Assembly: GCA_022600955.1 (NCBI GenBank) | Contig: JAHZJK010000005.1 | Coordinates: forward strand, 1 to 58,011 | Direction of reading: 5' to 3' | Source: Gammaproteobacteria bacterium | Lineage (GTDB): Bacteria > Pseudomonadota > Gammaproteobacteria > Steroidobacterales > Woeseiaceae | DNA: 58,011 nt | Shown: positions 17,061-23,370 of the stretch, in pieces | How the letters are laid out: each line of letters opens with the position of its first letter | Numbering within the stretch: position 1 is the first letter of the stretch | Made by a program: the position numbers and the translations under genes | Notes under the pieces: model-generated | Told to the model about the DNA's origin: nothing | Databases searched by the model: none | What the model saw: only the letters and a program-made list of their open reading frames with translations

Positions 17061-17089
17061 TTTGGTATTGGCTAGACGAAATTCTCAAT

Positions 17090-17160
17090 GTCCGCTTTGG
17101 GTCAGTAGCCGCCATTCTACATCAGACCAGCCGACTGGCGGCTTTCGGCCAGAAGCGGTC
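17090..17160 (-). repeat. array element R12 (71 bp, subtype a)
   Basis: Left arm GTCCGCTTTGGGTCAGTAGC then inner box GCCGCC; right arm inner box GGCGGC then TTTCGGCCAGAAGCGGTC. The inner boxes are perfectly complementary, and both differ from the usual GCAGTC/GGCTGC, which is covariation supporting the long-hairpin fold. 2 bp beyond the stop of the 103-aa gene. Confidence 0.9.
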
Positions 17161-17162
17161 AT

Positions 17163-17474
17163 TCAATAACCCAAGTCACCTTCTTCAAATGAGCGTACGA
17201 ATTCAACAACGCTTTTTGCGACAGCGATATCTTTCTGTTCCGAGTGGTTCCAGTATAGAACCTCACCACTAGGATGTCGCAGGAAGAAATTGCCGTTCTC
17301 TTCAATGGCAAGAATACTCACTTGCTTACCCTTCCCATGCCACCAGTCGGCTTTGATGACACGCCTTTCGCTGCTCGGAAGGAGACATAGAACTGTCAGT
17401 ACTTCGTCGCCAAGTCGAAATTGATTCTTGTACCAGAGGTTCTTTCTTGCCTTTTCGACGGCATCGTCTTCCAT
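17163..17474 (-). CDS. cassette gene: hypothetical protein, 103 aa, possibly SMI1/KNR4-like
   Basis: VSILAIEENGNFFLRHPSGE followed by VLYWNHSEQKDIAVAKSVVE and FVRSFEEGD resembles the C-terminal half of SMI1/KNR4-type proteins (a strand with G-x-F/Y-x-L, then W/Y-x-H, then a Phe-containing helix). The full domain is not present, so this is tentative. ATG start. Only gene between R12 and R13; its stop is 2 bp from R12. Confidence 0.65.
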   Translation of the reverse strand: MEDDAVEKARKNLWYKNQFRLGDEVLTVLCLLPSSERRVIKADWWHGKGKQVSILAIEENGNFFLRHPSGEVLYWNHSEQKDIAVAKSVVEFVRSFEEGDLGY

Positions 17475-17505
17475 ATCGCCAATCTAGCCCTATGTAATGT
17501 TGACT

Positions 17506-17576
17506 GTCCACTTTGGGCCAGTAGCAGCCATTGTAGCTTGAAATCACTCATGGACCGCTTTCGGCCAAAAGCGGCC
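17506..17576 (-). repeat. array element R13 (71 bp)
   Basis: Left arm GTCCACTTTGGGCCAGTAGC, right arm GACCGCTTTCGGCCAAAAGC; the middle (CATTGTAGCTTGAAATCACT) is unlike the other subtypes. The TAG stop of the next gene (17576-17578) ends on its boundary base. Confidence 0.85.
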
Positions 17577-17854
17577 TATGGGTGGCGACCCCAAGACTTC
17601 TGTTCCTCTGCCGCGGACGCCCCGAAGACATTCAACATCAGGTAACTGTGTACGAATCGACCGGCACCAGCAGCGAGACCCCCGCTGATAATAAGCAGCC
17701 AAATCTCACCGCTCGGACCTCGCGCATCCATTGGGATTCCGGCGACGACGCGAAATAAGAACATCGGTCCGAGTAGGACAATGAACACGACGAGTAGAGC
17801 TGATACGCCTGAAATCGTTCGCGCTTTCAAACTTACAGATGGCGCTTGCGACAT
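17576..17854 (-). CDS. cassette gene: small membrane protein, 92 aa
   Basis: Two membrane helices: ALLVVFIVLLGPMFLFRVVA and a weaker one around IWLLIISGGLAAGAGRFV. No known family. ATG start, 32 bp after element R14; the stop codon TAG is completed by the first base of element R13. Confidence 0.6.
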   Translation of the reverse strand: MSQAPSVSLKARTISGVSALLVVFIVLLGPMFLFRVVAGIPMDARGPSGEIWLLIISGGLAAGAGRFVHSYLMLNVFGASAAEEQKSWGRHP

Positions 17855-17885
17855 TATTTGCTCTTTGAGTTGTGAGTATTCGAAC

Positions 17886-17956
17886 GTCTGCTTTGGGTCA
17901 TTAGCAGTCTCTCAGCAGCTTAACACCTGGGCGGCGGCTTACGGCCAAAAGCAGAC
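17886..17956 (-). repeat. array element R14 (71 bp, subtype d)
   Basis: Outer boxes GTCTGC and GCAGAC are perfectly complementary; inner middle CAGCAGCTTAACACCTGGGC. 25 bp beyond the stop of the 102-aa membrane gene. Confidence 0.9.
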
Positions 17957-17981
17957 GGTCGAACCGCGACGAATGATGAGC

Positions 17982-18290
17982 TTACTCATCGCTAGGTATG
18001 TCGGCCACGGACTCGATGTCTCGGCCACCAAGCGTGAGCCGCCCTAGATTAGCGAATACATCTCGGAAAGCCGACAGAAGTAAAGAAAATGCCAGTAAGG
18101 TCACACTGATCTCGAGCAGTCCGAAAGGTAGAAAGTAGCCAAGATCATAGAAGCAAGCATCGTAAAGGTGGAAACTGCTACCACCACAAACGCGTTCGCC
18201 GGCCAGAAAAGCAACTAGAGCTGCCAAAGATCCTACGACGATTTTGCAGGCGGTAATCTTCCAGTTCTTCCGCTCTAGAACGCTTCTCAT
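17982..18290 (-). CDS. cassette gene: membrane protein, 102 aa
   Basis: Three hydrophobic segments (IVVGSLAALVAFLAG; LGYFLPFGLLEISVTLLAFS) with two cysteines in the first periplasmic loop (VCGGSSFHLYDACFYD). Function unknown. ATG start. Single gene between R14 and R15. Confidence 0.6.
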   Translation of the reverse strand: MRSVLERKNWKITACKIVVGSLAALVAFLAGERVCGGSSFHLYDACFYDLGYFLPFGLLEISVTLLAFSLLLSAFRDVFANLGRLTLGGRDIESVADIPSDE

Positions 18291-18361
18291 ATTGGCACCT
18301 GGTTCATCAGAAACCTACGAATTCGAAACTAATCAGCGTCGCAGTATATTGATTTGCGACA

Positions 18362-18432
18362 GGCCGCGTTGGGTCAGTAGCAGCCATTCTACCTCAGACC
18401 AGGCGAACGACGGCTATCGGCCAGAAGCAGCC
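18362..18432 (-). repeat. array element R15 (71 bp, subtype a)
   Basis: Left arm GGCCGCGTTGGGTCAGTAGC, middle CATTCTACCTCAGACCAGGC, right arm with CTATCGGCCAGAAGCAGCC. 2 bp beyond the stop of the Xre-like membrane gene. Confidence 0.9.
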
Positions 18433-18434
18433 GG

Positions 18435-18953
18435 TCAGTCTTGCTCCGCACTGCCGAAAAATTTGCGAGGCTGCGTGTGACCAAGTAGCGGCCAAGCTGA
18501 GTATTTGTCACCAACTCGAATGCACACCGCGGTGAGGTACGCAAATAGAAACATGAGTAGGCCGGTGTACAAAGCGGAGCTCTTCGGGTCGTAAATTAGT
18601 AACCAGTACGAATTGGCTATCGACAAACCGACCAGCAAGACACCCAGACAGGCAAGAATAACCTCCGTGAAAATGAGTTCGCGACGACTCGATGATACCC
18701 AGCCGCGACCCAAAATGAGCCTTACCCAAAGCGGCAGCTCTTCGTATTCAATGTTTGTTTTGTCCATTGCGTATAGTTCCCGTTCAAGTTTGTCGACGTC
18801 CACCTCAAAGACAGCGGCGAGAGATCTCAACGAGGCGTAGCTGATTCGGTGGCCGGCTTCGACTCGTTGAATAGTCCGAAGACTCAAACCTGACGATTCA
18901 GCGAGTTGCTCTTGAGAAAAGCGAAATCGCCGTCTGAGAACTCTCACAAACAT
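18435..18953 (-). CDS. cassette gene: Xre-type helix-turn-helix protein with membrane tail
   Basis: Residues 1-60 form a Cro/CI-type HTH: RFRFSQEQLAESSGLSLRTI then QRVEAGHRISYASLRSLAAV, with the recognition helix in the SGLSLRTIQRVE stretch. Residues 95-150 hold three membrane helices. DNA-binding domains tethered to a membrane module occur in small membrane-sensing regulators. The target could be its own promoter or another cassette, but no operator is evident. TTGGAG ribosome site before the ATG. Confidence 0.8.
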   Translation of the reverse strand: MFVRVLRRRFRFSQEQLAESSGLSLRTIQRVEAGHRISYASLRSLAAVFEVDVDKLERELYAMDKTNIEYEELPLWVRLILGRGWVSSSRRELIFTEVILACLGVLLVGLSIANSYWLLIYDPKSSALYTGLLMFLFAYLTAVCIRVGDKYSAWPLLGHTQPRKFFGSAEQD

Positions 18954-19053
18954 CGAAACTCCAAGGTGTGTAGAGCTAAATGATAATGGATATGTAGGGC
19001 TGTCGGTGACGCCAGTTTGCCGCCAATTGCGATTTTTGGAGCAGATGACGGCC

Positions 19054-19124
19054 GACCGCTTTGGGTCAGTAGCAGCCCTTCACCAATCTAACACGCTAGG
19101 GGCTGCTTTCGGCCAGAAGCGGAC
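19054..19124 (-). repeat. array element R16 (71 bp)
   Basis: Inner boxes GCAGCC and GGCTGC are perfectly complementary. Left arm GACCGCTTTGGGTCAGTAGC, right arm GGCTGCTTTCGGCCAGAAGC, middle CACCAATCTAACACGCTAGG. 24 bp beyond the stop of the 115-aa gene. Confidence 0.9.
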
Positions 19125-19148
19125 GCTCGAATCGCGATGAATGTAGAG

Positions 19149-19496
19149 TTACTCGGGAACCGATACTCCGGTTTCAGTCCATTTCTGCTCGAACTCTGCT
19201 TGAGTAATGGGATCCCCCTCAAAGTCATCGCGTTTCATATTGGTATCGAGCCAAAACCCGTAATCATTATTGCTTGGTCCGGCAATGACGGGTGCCCCTC
19301 GTGCATCTAACCCTATTTCGCGCCAAGGATTTTCGTCAGTATCGAACTCGAGATACCACTCGCGAATGAGATGCATTTTATTGTCGTATCCCGGATTCGC
19401 CTCAGGAACGAACGTCTTCAATAATCGAACGAACATTCCCTCAGGCGCTTGTCCCTCGGTCCAGTCTGTTGCGAGTGTCGTACGAAGATAATTCAT
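19149..19496 (-). CDS. cassette gene: hypothetical protein, 115 aa
   Basis: Soluble protein with many aromatic and acidic residues (NKMHLIREWYLEFDTDENPW, then NNDYGFWLDTNMKRDDFEGD). The W-Y-L-E-F-D then YGFW pattern is reminiscent of immunity-type proteins such as those paired with polymorphic toxins, but no family can be named. ATG start, 30 bp from element R17. Confidence 0.65.
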   Translation of the reverse strand: MNYLRTTLATDWTEGQAPEGMFVRLLKTFVPEANPGYDNKMHLIREWYLEFDTDENPWREIGLDARGAPVIAGPSNNDYGFWLDTNMKRDDFEGDPITQAEFEQKWTETGVSVPE

Positions 19497-19525
19497 TCAG
19501 TGCGTAAACCAGAATATTTCCGACC

Positions 19526-19596
19526 GTCTGCTTTGGATCAGTAGCAATCATTCAATAGTCTATCACTCGACAGGCTCCTTACGGCCAGAACCGGAC
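19526..19596 (-). repeat. array element R17 (71 bp, subtype c)
   Basis: Left arm GTCTGCTTTGGATCAGTAGC; the block 19552-19587 is identical to R7. 1 bp beyond the stop of the ankyrin gene. Confidence 0.9.
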
Positions 19597-19597
19597 G

Positions 19598-20104
19598 TCA
19601 GCTTTCTGCCAATAGAGCCACCAATTCAACGTCCTCTATGGTCTGGGCAAAATCCATTGGAGACCGATCACTTTCGTTTTTCGCATGGGGGTTCGCCCCG
19701 TGTCTCAATAGTAACCGAACAAACTCGTAGTTGCCGCGCGCATCGAAAACAGCCCTCCAAAGGGGCGCATTGCCATGCGAATCGGTCAATCCAACATCGG
19801 CTCCTCCGTCCAGGAGCATCTCAATTATTTCGGCGTGTTTTTCCTGAACAGCAAAATGCAATGCTGTGCAGCCATCGCGATCCTGACTATCCATATCCGC
19901 GTCATTGTCAAGAAGCCAGGTCAGTACGCGAATGTTCCCTACAATCGCCGCGTTGACTAGCGGCGTCCGAGCATCGCCATCCTGCAATTCGATGGAAGAG
20001 CCTTGAATAGCCGCGATTGCTCGATCTGAGGAATTGGAGTCGAGCAGCTGACGAATCTCCTCAGCACGCGGTTCGTGCTTTCTTGGTCGTCCAGCGTGAG
20101 CCAT
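19598..20104 (-). CDS. cassette gene: ankyrin-repeat protein
   Basis: Three or four ankyrin repeats of about 33 residues are clear: DARTPLVNAAIVGNIRVLTW, DGCTALHFAVQEKHAEIIEM and HGNAPLWRAVFDARGNYEFV, with the G-A-D and G-A-N hairpins between them (LLDGGADVGLTD; LLRHGANPHAKN). The N-terminus is basic (AHAGRPRKHEPRAEE). Ankyrin repeats bind other proteins, so this is probably an adaptor or inhibitor. Start taken at the ATG at 20104; the TTG at 20113 lies 2 bp from element R18. Confidence 0.8.
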   Translation of the reverse strand: MAHAGRPRKHEPRAEEIRQLLDSNSSDRAIAAIQGSSIELQDGDARTPLVNAAIVGNIRVLTWLLDNDADMDSQDRDGCTALHFAVQEKHAEIIEMLLDGGADVGLTDSHGNAPLWRAVFDARGNYEFVRLLLRHGANPHAKNESDRSPMDFAQTIEDVELVALLAES

Positions 20105-20115
20105 GATTTTCAACC

Positions 20116-20186
20116 GTCTGCTCTGGGTCAGGAGCAGTCATTCTACCTCAGATCGGGCGATCTTCTGCTTCCGGCCAAAAGCGACC
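20116..20186 (-). repeat. array element R18 (71 bp, subtype a)
   Basis: Left arm GTCTGCTCTGGGTCAGGAGC, middle CATTCTACCTCAGATCGGGC, right arm TTCTGCTTCCGGCCAAAAGC. 5 bp beyond the stop of the 125-aa gene. Confidence 0.9.
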
Positions 20187-20191
20187 TTCCG

Positions 20192-20569
20192 TTACGCTTC
20201 GACGGTGATGGATGGCCAACATATGGCGCAGAGATACAAACTAATGTAACCGGGAATCGCATGCACCGATATTCCGGGACACCCAACAACATGATGGCGA
20301 GATGGGATGAAAAAGTACGGATCGAGTCGCTCTATGAATGTACGAATTGAGTAGATGGACATTCTGACGTACAAGCGTGCGCCGACCGCGAAACACAGCA
20401 AGAACAACTCTGCACCAAGAGCATCCAACAGTAAGAAAAGATCCACGCTAAAGACTGCCACTTCCGGCGCCGCCGTCATAATGACGATCAACAGGACAGC
20501 CAAAACATGCAGAATTCGATTCTTCAAGGTTTTCTTTAAACTCCTTTTCACAGTTGTTTCTGTGATCAA
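20192..20569 (-). CDS. cassette gene: membrane protein, 125 aa
   Basis: Lys/Arg-rich N-terminus (KRSLKKTLKNR), then two or three hydrophobic helices (ILHVLAVLLIVIMTAAPEVA; LDALGAELFLLCFAVGARLY) and a hydrophobic C-terminal third. The start appears to be a TTG at 20569, preceded by GGGAAG. Function unknown. Confidence 0.5.
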   Translation of the reverse strand: MITETTVKRSLKKTLKNRILHVLAVLLIVIMTAAPEVAVFSVDLFLLLDALGAELFLLCFAVGARLYVRMSIYSIRTFIERLDPYFFIPSRHHVVGCPGISVHAIPGYISLYLCAICWPSITVEA

Positions 20570-20597
20570 ATACTTCCCGCCGAAAACTCAGGTGACA

Positions 20598-20667
20598 GGC
20601 CGCTTCGGGTCAGCAACAGCCAGTCGTTAGTTTAACAGCCCAGGGTCTGCTTACGGCCAGAAGCGGC
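20598..20667 (-). repeat. array element R19 (70 bp, subtype b)
   Basis: Left arm GGCCGCTTCGGGTCAGCAAC, middle identical to R3 and R6 over 23 nt, right arm GTCTGCTTACGGCCAGAAGC. 84 bp beyond the stop of the lipoprotein gene, the largest such gap in the array. Confidence 0.9.
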
Positions 20668-20751
20668 AGGTCGTGCTCAAGCTTAGTTTCACCGCAATTG
20701 GACGATCCTGTGCCTTAAAGGCCCTGAAAACATCAATTCCAACGTAAGACC

Positions 20752-21228
20752 CTAATTCTCGTCCACGCACGCAAGCCCGGCATCGAAAATGACACCCATA
20801 TTTATCAGATACGGAACGATAACGTCGCAGCCGCGAGGGTGGTTGGCCCCACAATCCGCCGCAAGGCATGCGTCGTAAACCTGCTCTGCATAATGGGCCT
20901 TATATTCCTCCGCGCACTTTCGTCCTTCATCCGAGAGCCCGTTTATTTTTGGGAGCGCCTCATCGTACTCCTCGTCCGTGTAATCGTAGCCATCCCTTAC
21001 ATCGATATCGCTGGTCGCTTCAACACATTCGAATATGGGAGGAACCCTGGTGTCGACGCCGCCCATACTGTCCAGCAATTCTCCTAAAGTTTGATCTCCT
21101 ACTGTCCGAACATCTTTCCCTTCCGGTGGAACTGCGTCGTTCGTCACTCGACTACCGGAACATGCTGAGAAAAGCAGAATAGTAGTAATCAGGATCAGAC
21201 CCCGTTCCAAAAAACTCCAGTACGCCAT
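20752..21228 (-). CDS. cassette gene: cysteine-rich lipoprotein
   Basis: ATG at 21228 with AGGGG seven bases before it, chosen over the ATG 15 bp upstream. LILITTILLFSACSG carries a lipobox (FSAC). The mature part has six more cysteines (FECVEA, RKCAEE, YDACLAADCG, RGCDVI, LACVDEN), suggesting disulfide bonds in the periplasm. Family unknown. Confidence 0.7.
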   Translation of the reverse strand: MAYWSFLERGLILITTILLFSACSGSRVTNDAVPPEGKDVRTVGDQTLGELLDSMGGVDTRVPPIFECVEATSDIDVRDGYDYTDEEYDEALPKINGLSDEGRKCAEEYKAHYAEQVYDACLAADCGANHPRGCDVIVPYLINMGVIFDAGLACVDEN

Positions 21229-21269
21229 ATAAATACCCCTCACTTGGCTGTTAGCTCAGCGACTCACAT

Positions 21270-21340
21270 ATCGCTTTTACATCAATAGCAGACGCTCATC
21301 ATTCTAGCAGCCCAGGGGCTCCCTCCGGCCAACAGCGGGC
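21270..21340 (-). repeat. array element R20 (71 bp, decayed)
   Basis: Left arm has drifted (ATCGCTTTTACATCAATAGC). The middle (TAGCAGCCCAGGGG) matches the end of subtype b, and the right arm GGCTCCCTCCGGCCAACAGC is recognisable. 38 bp beyond the stop of the 232-aa gene. Confidence 0.75.
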
Positions 21341-21378
21341 GTTCGACCGAAACTACCGGAAACACATTTCGAGGTGGT

Positions 21379-22077
21379 TCAGTTCGGTGGCTTTTTCGTC
21401 AGGATCACCACGATGCCCAAAATATCCGGTTCAGGGTTTCGGCGATTCATGGACATGCTATTAAACTCGAACCATGGTTGGCTCACCATGTCCGCAGTTG
21501 CCGCGTTCCATTGTGTCAACGCGTCCACTCCGTACCCAAGCGCATGGATCTCACAGATCGATGTACGACAATCAATCAGTGAAAAATAGAATTGTGCAAG
21601 CTCAGGCTTTTGGGCGAAATACGCTGCGAGAAGGCCCTCCATATAGGGCGCCCAAGAATCCTCTCTTTCATCCGATTCATACCGCGCTTGCAGATCCTTG
21701 TCTACGCTATTCTCAATCATGTCCGCAATTTCGGGCGGGTAATTATTGTTTGTGACCCTCGTCGAGGATCGTTGAGCTGCACTCATTGACCTGGCGTCTT
21801 GTTGCGGCTGACCAGCAGCTTGTGGTTCCGATGCCGATGGCTCCTCATTTAACACAGGTTTGGCGGATGCCAATGTGTTTGGATCATCGCTACCATGTTC
21901 GGCTGTCTCGCTGGTCTGCAAAACCGGGCCGGATCGCGGTATTTCGGTTATTTTTTCGGCCAGAGTGGATGGGTCGGTCAGGCTTGCTTTGGTCTCCGGG
22001 GCGCTCGTGTCGAACCAGAAAACGACAGCGAGTGTAGCGACTACGCCAAGTAAAAATCCTGTGATGAGCTTTAGCAC
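21379..22077 (-). CDS. cassette gene: membrane-anchored periplasmic protein, 232 aa
   Basis: One N-terminal helix (LITGFLLGVVATLAVVFWF) anchors a Pro/Glu/Ala-rich linker of about 90 residues (PVLNEEPSASEPQAAGQPQQ) and a C-terminal domain of about 110 residues with two cysteines (LIDCRTSICEIHALGYG) that may form a disulfide. The inner-membrane-anchor plus linker design suggests a periplasmic domain of unknown role. GTG start at 22077 with GGGGGAT upstream. Confidence 0.7.
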   Translation of the reverse strand: MLKLITGFLLGVVATLAVVFWFDTSAPETKASLTDPSTLAEKITEIPRSGPVLQTSETAEHGSDDPNTLASAKPVLNEEPSASEPQAAGQPQQDARSMSAAQRSSTRVTNNNYPPEIADMIENSVDKDLQARYESDEREDSWAPYMEGLLAAYFAQKPELAQFYFSLIDCRTSICEIHALGYGVDALTQWNAATADMVSQPWFEFNSMSMNRRNPEPDILGIVVILTKKPPN

Positions 22078-22112
22078 GGATATCCCCCAATTGCTGACGA
22101 TTGGATACGTGT

Positions 22113-22185
22113 GTGACTGCTTGAGCTTACCAGCGTCCTGTCAGCAGTTTAGCATCCGGGCTGCAGCTAGCGGCCGAAAGCAGAT
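22113..22185 (-). repeat. array element R21 (73 bp, subtype d)
   Basis: Left arm drifted (GTGACTGCTTGAGCTTACCA), middle CAGCAGTTTAGCATCCGGGC typical, right arm GCAGCTAGCGGCCGAAAGC. 13 bp beyond the stop of the 121-aa gene. Confidence 0.8.
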
Positions 22186-22198
22186 AGTCAGCTGTAAT

Positions 22199-22564
22199 CT
22201 ATGAATTATCCCACGGCTTCAGCTTTGCGCCGATCAATGCTGCCACCTCGAGGCCGATCGGCTCGGGAACGCCAGTAAACAACAGACAGCCGTCCTCCAA
22301 ACTGAAATTGCCTTTCGATGAACCATTCTCGATGTAGATCGCTTTCCCTTCGCCGGAATAGACCATATTTTCATTCGTAATTGGGTTTACGCCGCCACGG
22401 TCCGGCATGCGTTCAAAACATGCGAAACACGCCAGAACGCGTGTGACATCATCGAGGGTAATTGCAGAATCTCTAACCGCCTGAAAAAAAATACTGGTCT
22501 CCGGAAGGGTTTCATCAATGGCTGCGATGGGTGGATAGCTGCGTCTCAGTGTATCACCTGGCAA
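22199..22564 (-). CDS. cassette gene: hypothetical protein, 5' end overlapping element R22
   Basis: The frame is open from a TTG at 22564, but its first 15 codons are read from DNA that aligns with the element family (R22), and no ATG exists before residue 50. The body (FFQAVRDSAITLDDVTRVLA; GNFSLEDGCLLFTGVPEP) looks protein-like and soluble. The true N-terminus has probably been lost or replaced by element DNA, so the gene may be 5'-truncated. Family not recognised. Confidence 0.5.
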   Translation of the reverse strand: MPGDTLRRSYPPIAAIDETLPETSIFFQAVRDSAITLDDVTRVLACFACFERMPDRGGVNPITNENMVYSGEGKAIYIENGSSKGNFSLEDGCLLFTGVPEPIGLEVAALIGAKLKPWDNS

Positions 22565-22582
22565 GGGACGGCCAAACCTGGA
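22520..22582 (-). repeat. array element R22 (decayed, inside a gene start)
   Basis: GGCTGCGATGGGTGGATAGC, then TCAGTGTATCACCTGGCAAG, then a degraded right arm with ACGGCCAAACCTGGAC. The alignment to R4/R5 is clear in the left arm and middle. It overlaps the first codons of the 121-aa frame. Confidence 0.65.
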
Positions 22583-22606
22583 CGCTTCCTGACCCAGGAT
22601 GAAACG

Positions 22607-23140
22607 CTAGCTTTCCATCTCGACGCTAACGACCTTGCCGGCGTCGTCAAACCCTACACATACGACGTAATCTGTGGCGTTAGCTGGAAGAGTGAAATCG
22701 AGCGTATCCAAATCTTCTTCCGGGTCCAGCCGAAGCTCCAGGATATCCAGAACCTGTTGGGGTTCGGGCTTGCTAACTCCAGTGTACTTCACCCAGTATT
22801 CAGCATCGATCTCAGCAAGGTGATGCGAGACAAATAGCGTCACGCCGTACTCATCGCCTGGTTTGCCGTAAGCCGCACAAATGTGTTTCCGTGCCACGAC
22901 TTCACGTCGTGAGAGTTCCTCCGAGTTAGACGCTTGGCCAGATTTCATTTCTGATCTGAAATATCGACGAACCGCAAGCGCAACCAATGCTACGGCAATG
23001 ACGACGACTGCCAGGCGAATTGTGGGAGTTATTGAAGCATAGGCTTGATTGCCTGGCTGACTGAGGAGTAACACACCAAAGAAATAGTAGAAACCGCCTG
23101 CTGATACCAAGTCGATTAAGAATCTTGTATTTCGAGACAC
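22607..23140 (-). CDS. cassette gene: membrane-anchored protein, DUF2004-like C-terminus
   Basis: Two membrane helices (FYYFFGVLLLSQPG; IRLAVVVIAVALVALAVRRY) are followed by a soluble domain ending DILELRLDPEEDLDTLDFTL then YVVCVGFDDAGKVVSVEMES. The latter matches the end of a DUF2004-type soluble fold. GTG start at 23140 with GGGAGG five bases before it, a strong site. It is the promoter-side (first) gene of the array, followed by R22; R23 stands just upstream. Confidence 0.7.
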   Translation of the reverse strand: MSRNTRFLIDLVSAGGFYYFFGVLLLSQPGNQAYASITPTIRLAVVVIAVALVALAVRRYFRSEMKSGQASNSEELSRREVVARKHICAAYGKPGDEYGVTLFVSHHLAEIDAEYWVKYTGVSKPEPQQVLDILELRLDPEEDLDTLDFTLPANATDYVVCVGFDDAGKVVSVEMES

Positions 23141-23161
23141 ACCTGCCTCCCAGGATGCATA

Positions 23162-23232
23162 TCCGTTTTGGGTCAGTCGGAGCCTGTCAGCAGTTTAGCA
23201 CTTGGGTGGCTGCTTTCGGCCAGGGATAGAGT
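23162..23232 (-). repeat. array element R23, promoter-side end of the array
   Basis: CCGTTTTGGGTCAGTCGGAGC, middle CAGCAGTTTAGCACTTGGGT, right arm GGCTGCTTTCGGCCAGGGA with a decayed 3' side. It lies 21 bp upstream of the first array gene; beyond it the gene content turns to the plus strand. Confidence 0.8.
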
Positions 23233-23370
23233 TGACGTCCGTCATCACACTTGGCGGAGTCTCAATCAGCCAACATTGGGCTGATCACTGTGTCAATGTT
23301 CGCCTATAATAGCTCCGGCTCCGTGGCATGGGGCGTCCGTGTAATATTTATCAAACTACGGGTTTGCACA

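Noticed and set aside
11971..23232. The regular repeats could be a CRISPR array.
   Set aside because: Spacing is 0.3-0.9 kb, the spacers are genes, and repeats vary strongly in the middle. No cas gene is present.
11971..23232. REPIN-type repeats moved by a RAYT transposase.
   Set aside because: Two-hairpin shape is similar, but the elements occur once per gene border in one orientation, lack a clear GTAG head, and no RAYT gene is in the window. Not excluded entirely; kept as the main alternative.
11971..23232. Canonical attC sites with RYYYAAC and GTTRRRY boxes.
   Set aside because: Outer boxes read GTCTGCT/AGCAGAC type, without AAC/GTT. GTTTAAC-like words occur only in the middle of some copies (R3, R6, R19) and are unpaired there.
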